DNA from: an uncultured Alistipes sp.
GTDB taxonomy: Bacteria; Bacteroidota; Bacteroidia; Bacteroidales; Rikenellaceae
Reading direction: 5' to 3'
NCBI GenBank assembly: GCA_905213895.1
Contig: CAJMKE010000001.1
Span: forward strand, 1-64,000
DNA length: 64,000 nucleotides
Shown here: piece after piece, positions 63,487 to 64,000 of the stretch
Layout of the letters: every line of letters begins with the position of its first letter
Position numbering within the stretch: position 1 is the stretch's first letter
Translations under genes and position numbers: made by a program
The notes under the pieces: generated by a model
Told to the model about the DNA's origin: nothing
Databases searched by the model: none
The model's input: the letters and a program-made list of their open reading frames with translations, nothing else

Positions 63487-64000
63487 TTATTTTAATATTT
63501 TCTCTATAAAGTCGATTATTTCCTCCCGCCCGACAGCATTCTGGCTCGACGAAACGAACATCGGAGGCAACTCTTCCCATTGCTCCGACAGGACTTTCGT
63601 GTATGCCGCGACGCTGCGCTGCGCCTGGGTTTTCGACAACTTGTCGCATTTGGTGAATATTATTCCGAACGGCACTCCGTGCATTCCCAGCAGTTCGATG
63701 AATTCGAGGTCGATGCGCTGCGGTTCGAGCCGCGAATCGACCAGCACGAACAGAAAGTGCATCTTCTCGCACTTGAAAACGTAGTCGGTTATGATTTTCG
63801 AGAAACCGCTCCGCAGGCTTTTCGACGTGCGGGCATAGCCGTAACCGGGCAAATCGACCAGATACCACTCCCCGTCTATCAGAAAGTGATTGATAAGCCG
63901 TGTCTTGCCCGGTGTTCCGGATACTTTCGCCAATCCCTTGTGTCCGGTCAGCATGTTTATGAGCGACGATTTGCCCACGTTGCTACGTCCGATGAACGCG
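63487..64000 (-). CDS. engB: ribosome biogenesis GTP-binding protein EngB/YsxC (5' end beyond window)
   Basis: 171 residues visible, with the N-terminus outside the window. Open to the right edge in frame 'AFIGRSNVGKSSLINM' (G1), then 'GTPGKTRLINHF' (G2), 'DLPGYGYA' (G3), 'FTKCDKL' (G4) and 'SSSQNAVG' (G5). A GTG at 63978 is internal, not the start. EngB aids 50S subunit assembly. Missing N-terminus is estimated at about 30 residues. Confidence 0.95.
   Translation of the reverse strand, partial: AFIGRSNVGKSSLINMLTGHKGLAKVSGTPGKTRLINHFLIDGEWYLVDLPGYGYARTSKSLRSGFSKIITDYVFKCEKMHFLFVLVDSRLEPQRIDLEFIELLGMHGVPFGIIFTKCDKLSKTQAQRSVAAYTKVLSEQWEELPPMFVSSSQNAVGREEIIDFIEKILK

Overview
The window comes from a member of the Bacteroidota, most likely a gut Bacteroidales (Alistipes/Rikenellaceae-like). 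The evidence is: upstream regions that carry TAnnTTTG -7 elements instead of Shine-Dalgarno sites, a Bacteroidetes-type tyrosine integrase, a sodium-pumping methylmalonyl-CoA decarboxylase operon for propionate formation, and GSCFA, DUF2851 and LytTR families typical of the phylum. Genus-level placement is inference. No CRISPR array or rRNA is visible.

Layout. 1-2.8 kb is the AT-rich end of an integrated element (two excisionase-like HTH genes, a tyrosine integrase, a gene remnant) abutting tRNA-Lys(CTT). 2.9-13 kb is chromosomal core: a degenerate secreted GH2-like protein, a PD-(D/E)XK protein under tandem promoters, a LytS/LytTR two-component pair, an acyl-CoA ligase with plsY, a YitT membrane protein, miaB and ychF. 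13.2-16.0 kb is a three-gene operon of a steroid 5-alpha-reductase homologue, an old-yellow-enzyme flavin oxidoreductase and a short-chain dehydrogenase, predicted to reduce 3-oxo-delta4-steroids or bile acids. 16.1-18.9 kb is an AT-rich accessory insert: a structured RNA, an EcoRI-like adenine methyltransferase with a G9 tract near its end, a DUF262-HNH nuclease gene and a small acidic protein. 19-20 kb has two proline tRNAs around a cold-shock gene.

20-32 kb is metabolism: a GH78 rhamnosidase, a sirtuin, meaB, the mce-mmdADCB operon and a GH77 glucanotransferase. 32-40 kb carries a second acyl-CoA ligase, a tightly overlapping minus-strand operon (M23 lipoprotein, FMN-binding protein, ispD, PH-like protein, membrane LytTR regulator), then lpxK, a purine nucleoside phosphorylase and ssb. 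40-48 kb has a nucleotidyltransferase, a sugar epimerase, an aminotransferase, mdh, dCMP deaminase and secA. 48-57 kb has a DUF2851-DUF59-SufE-phosphatase cluster, a GSCFA protein, a metallophosphoesterase, glnS and a barrel-like protein. 57-64 kb has a TrmH methyltransferase, prfB with its programmed +1 frameshift, a GH171-like protein, ferredoxin, an MBL hydrolase, an SDR, prs and the start-truncated engB.

The most unusual signals are these. (1) The steroid-reduction operon. (2) The methyltransferase gene, where each of the three reading frames downstream of the G9 tract runs into a similar YxR(I/V)L(I/V)RR ending, which looks like a three-way C-terminal switch. (3) A nested-stem RNA immediately upstream of it. 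(4) G9 tracts in two further genes. (5) A 9-bp TTAAAGTCC-type repeat family at ten intergenic places, nearly always just after stop codons. (6) Promoter-like cassettes repeated in tandem.
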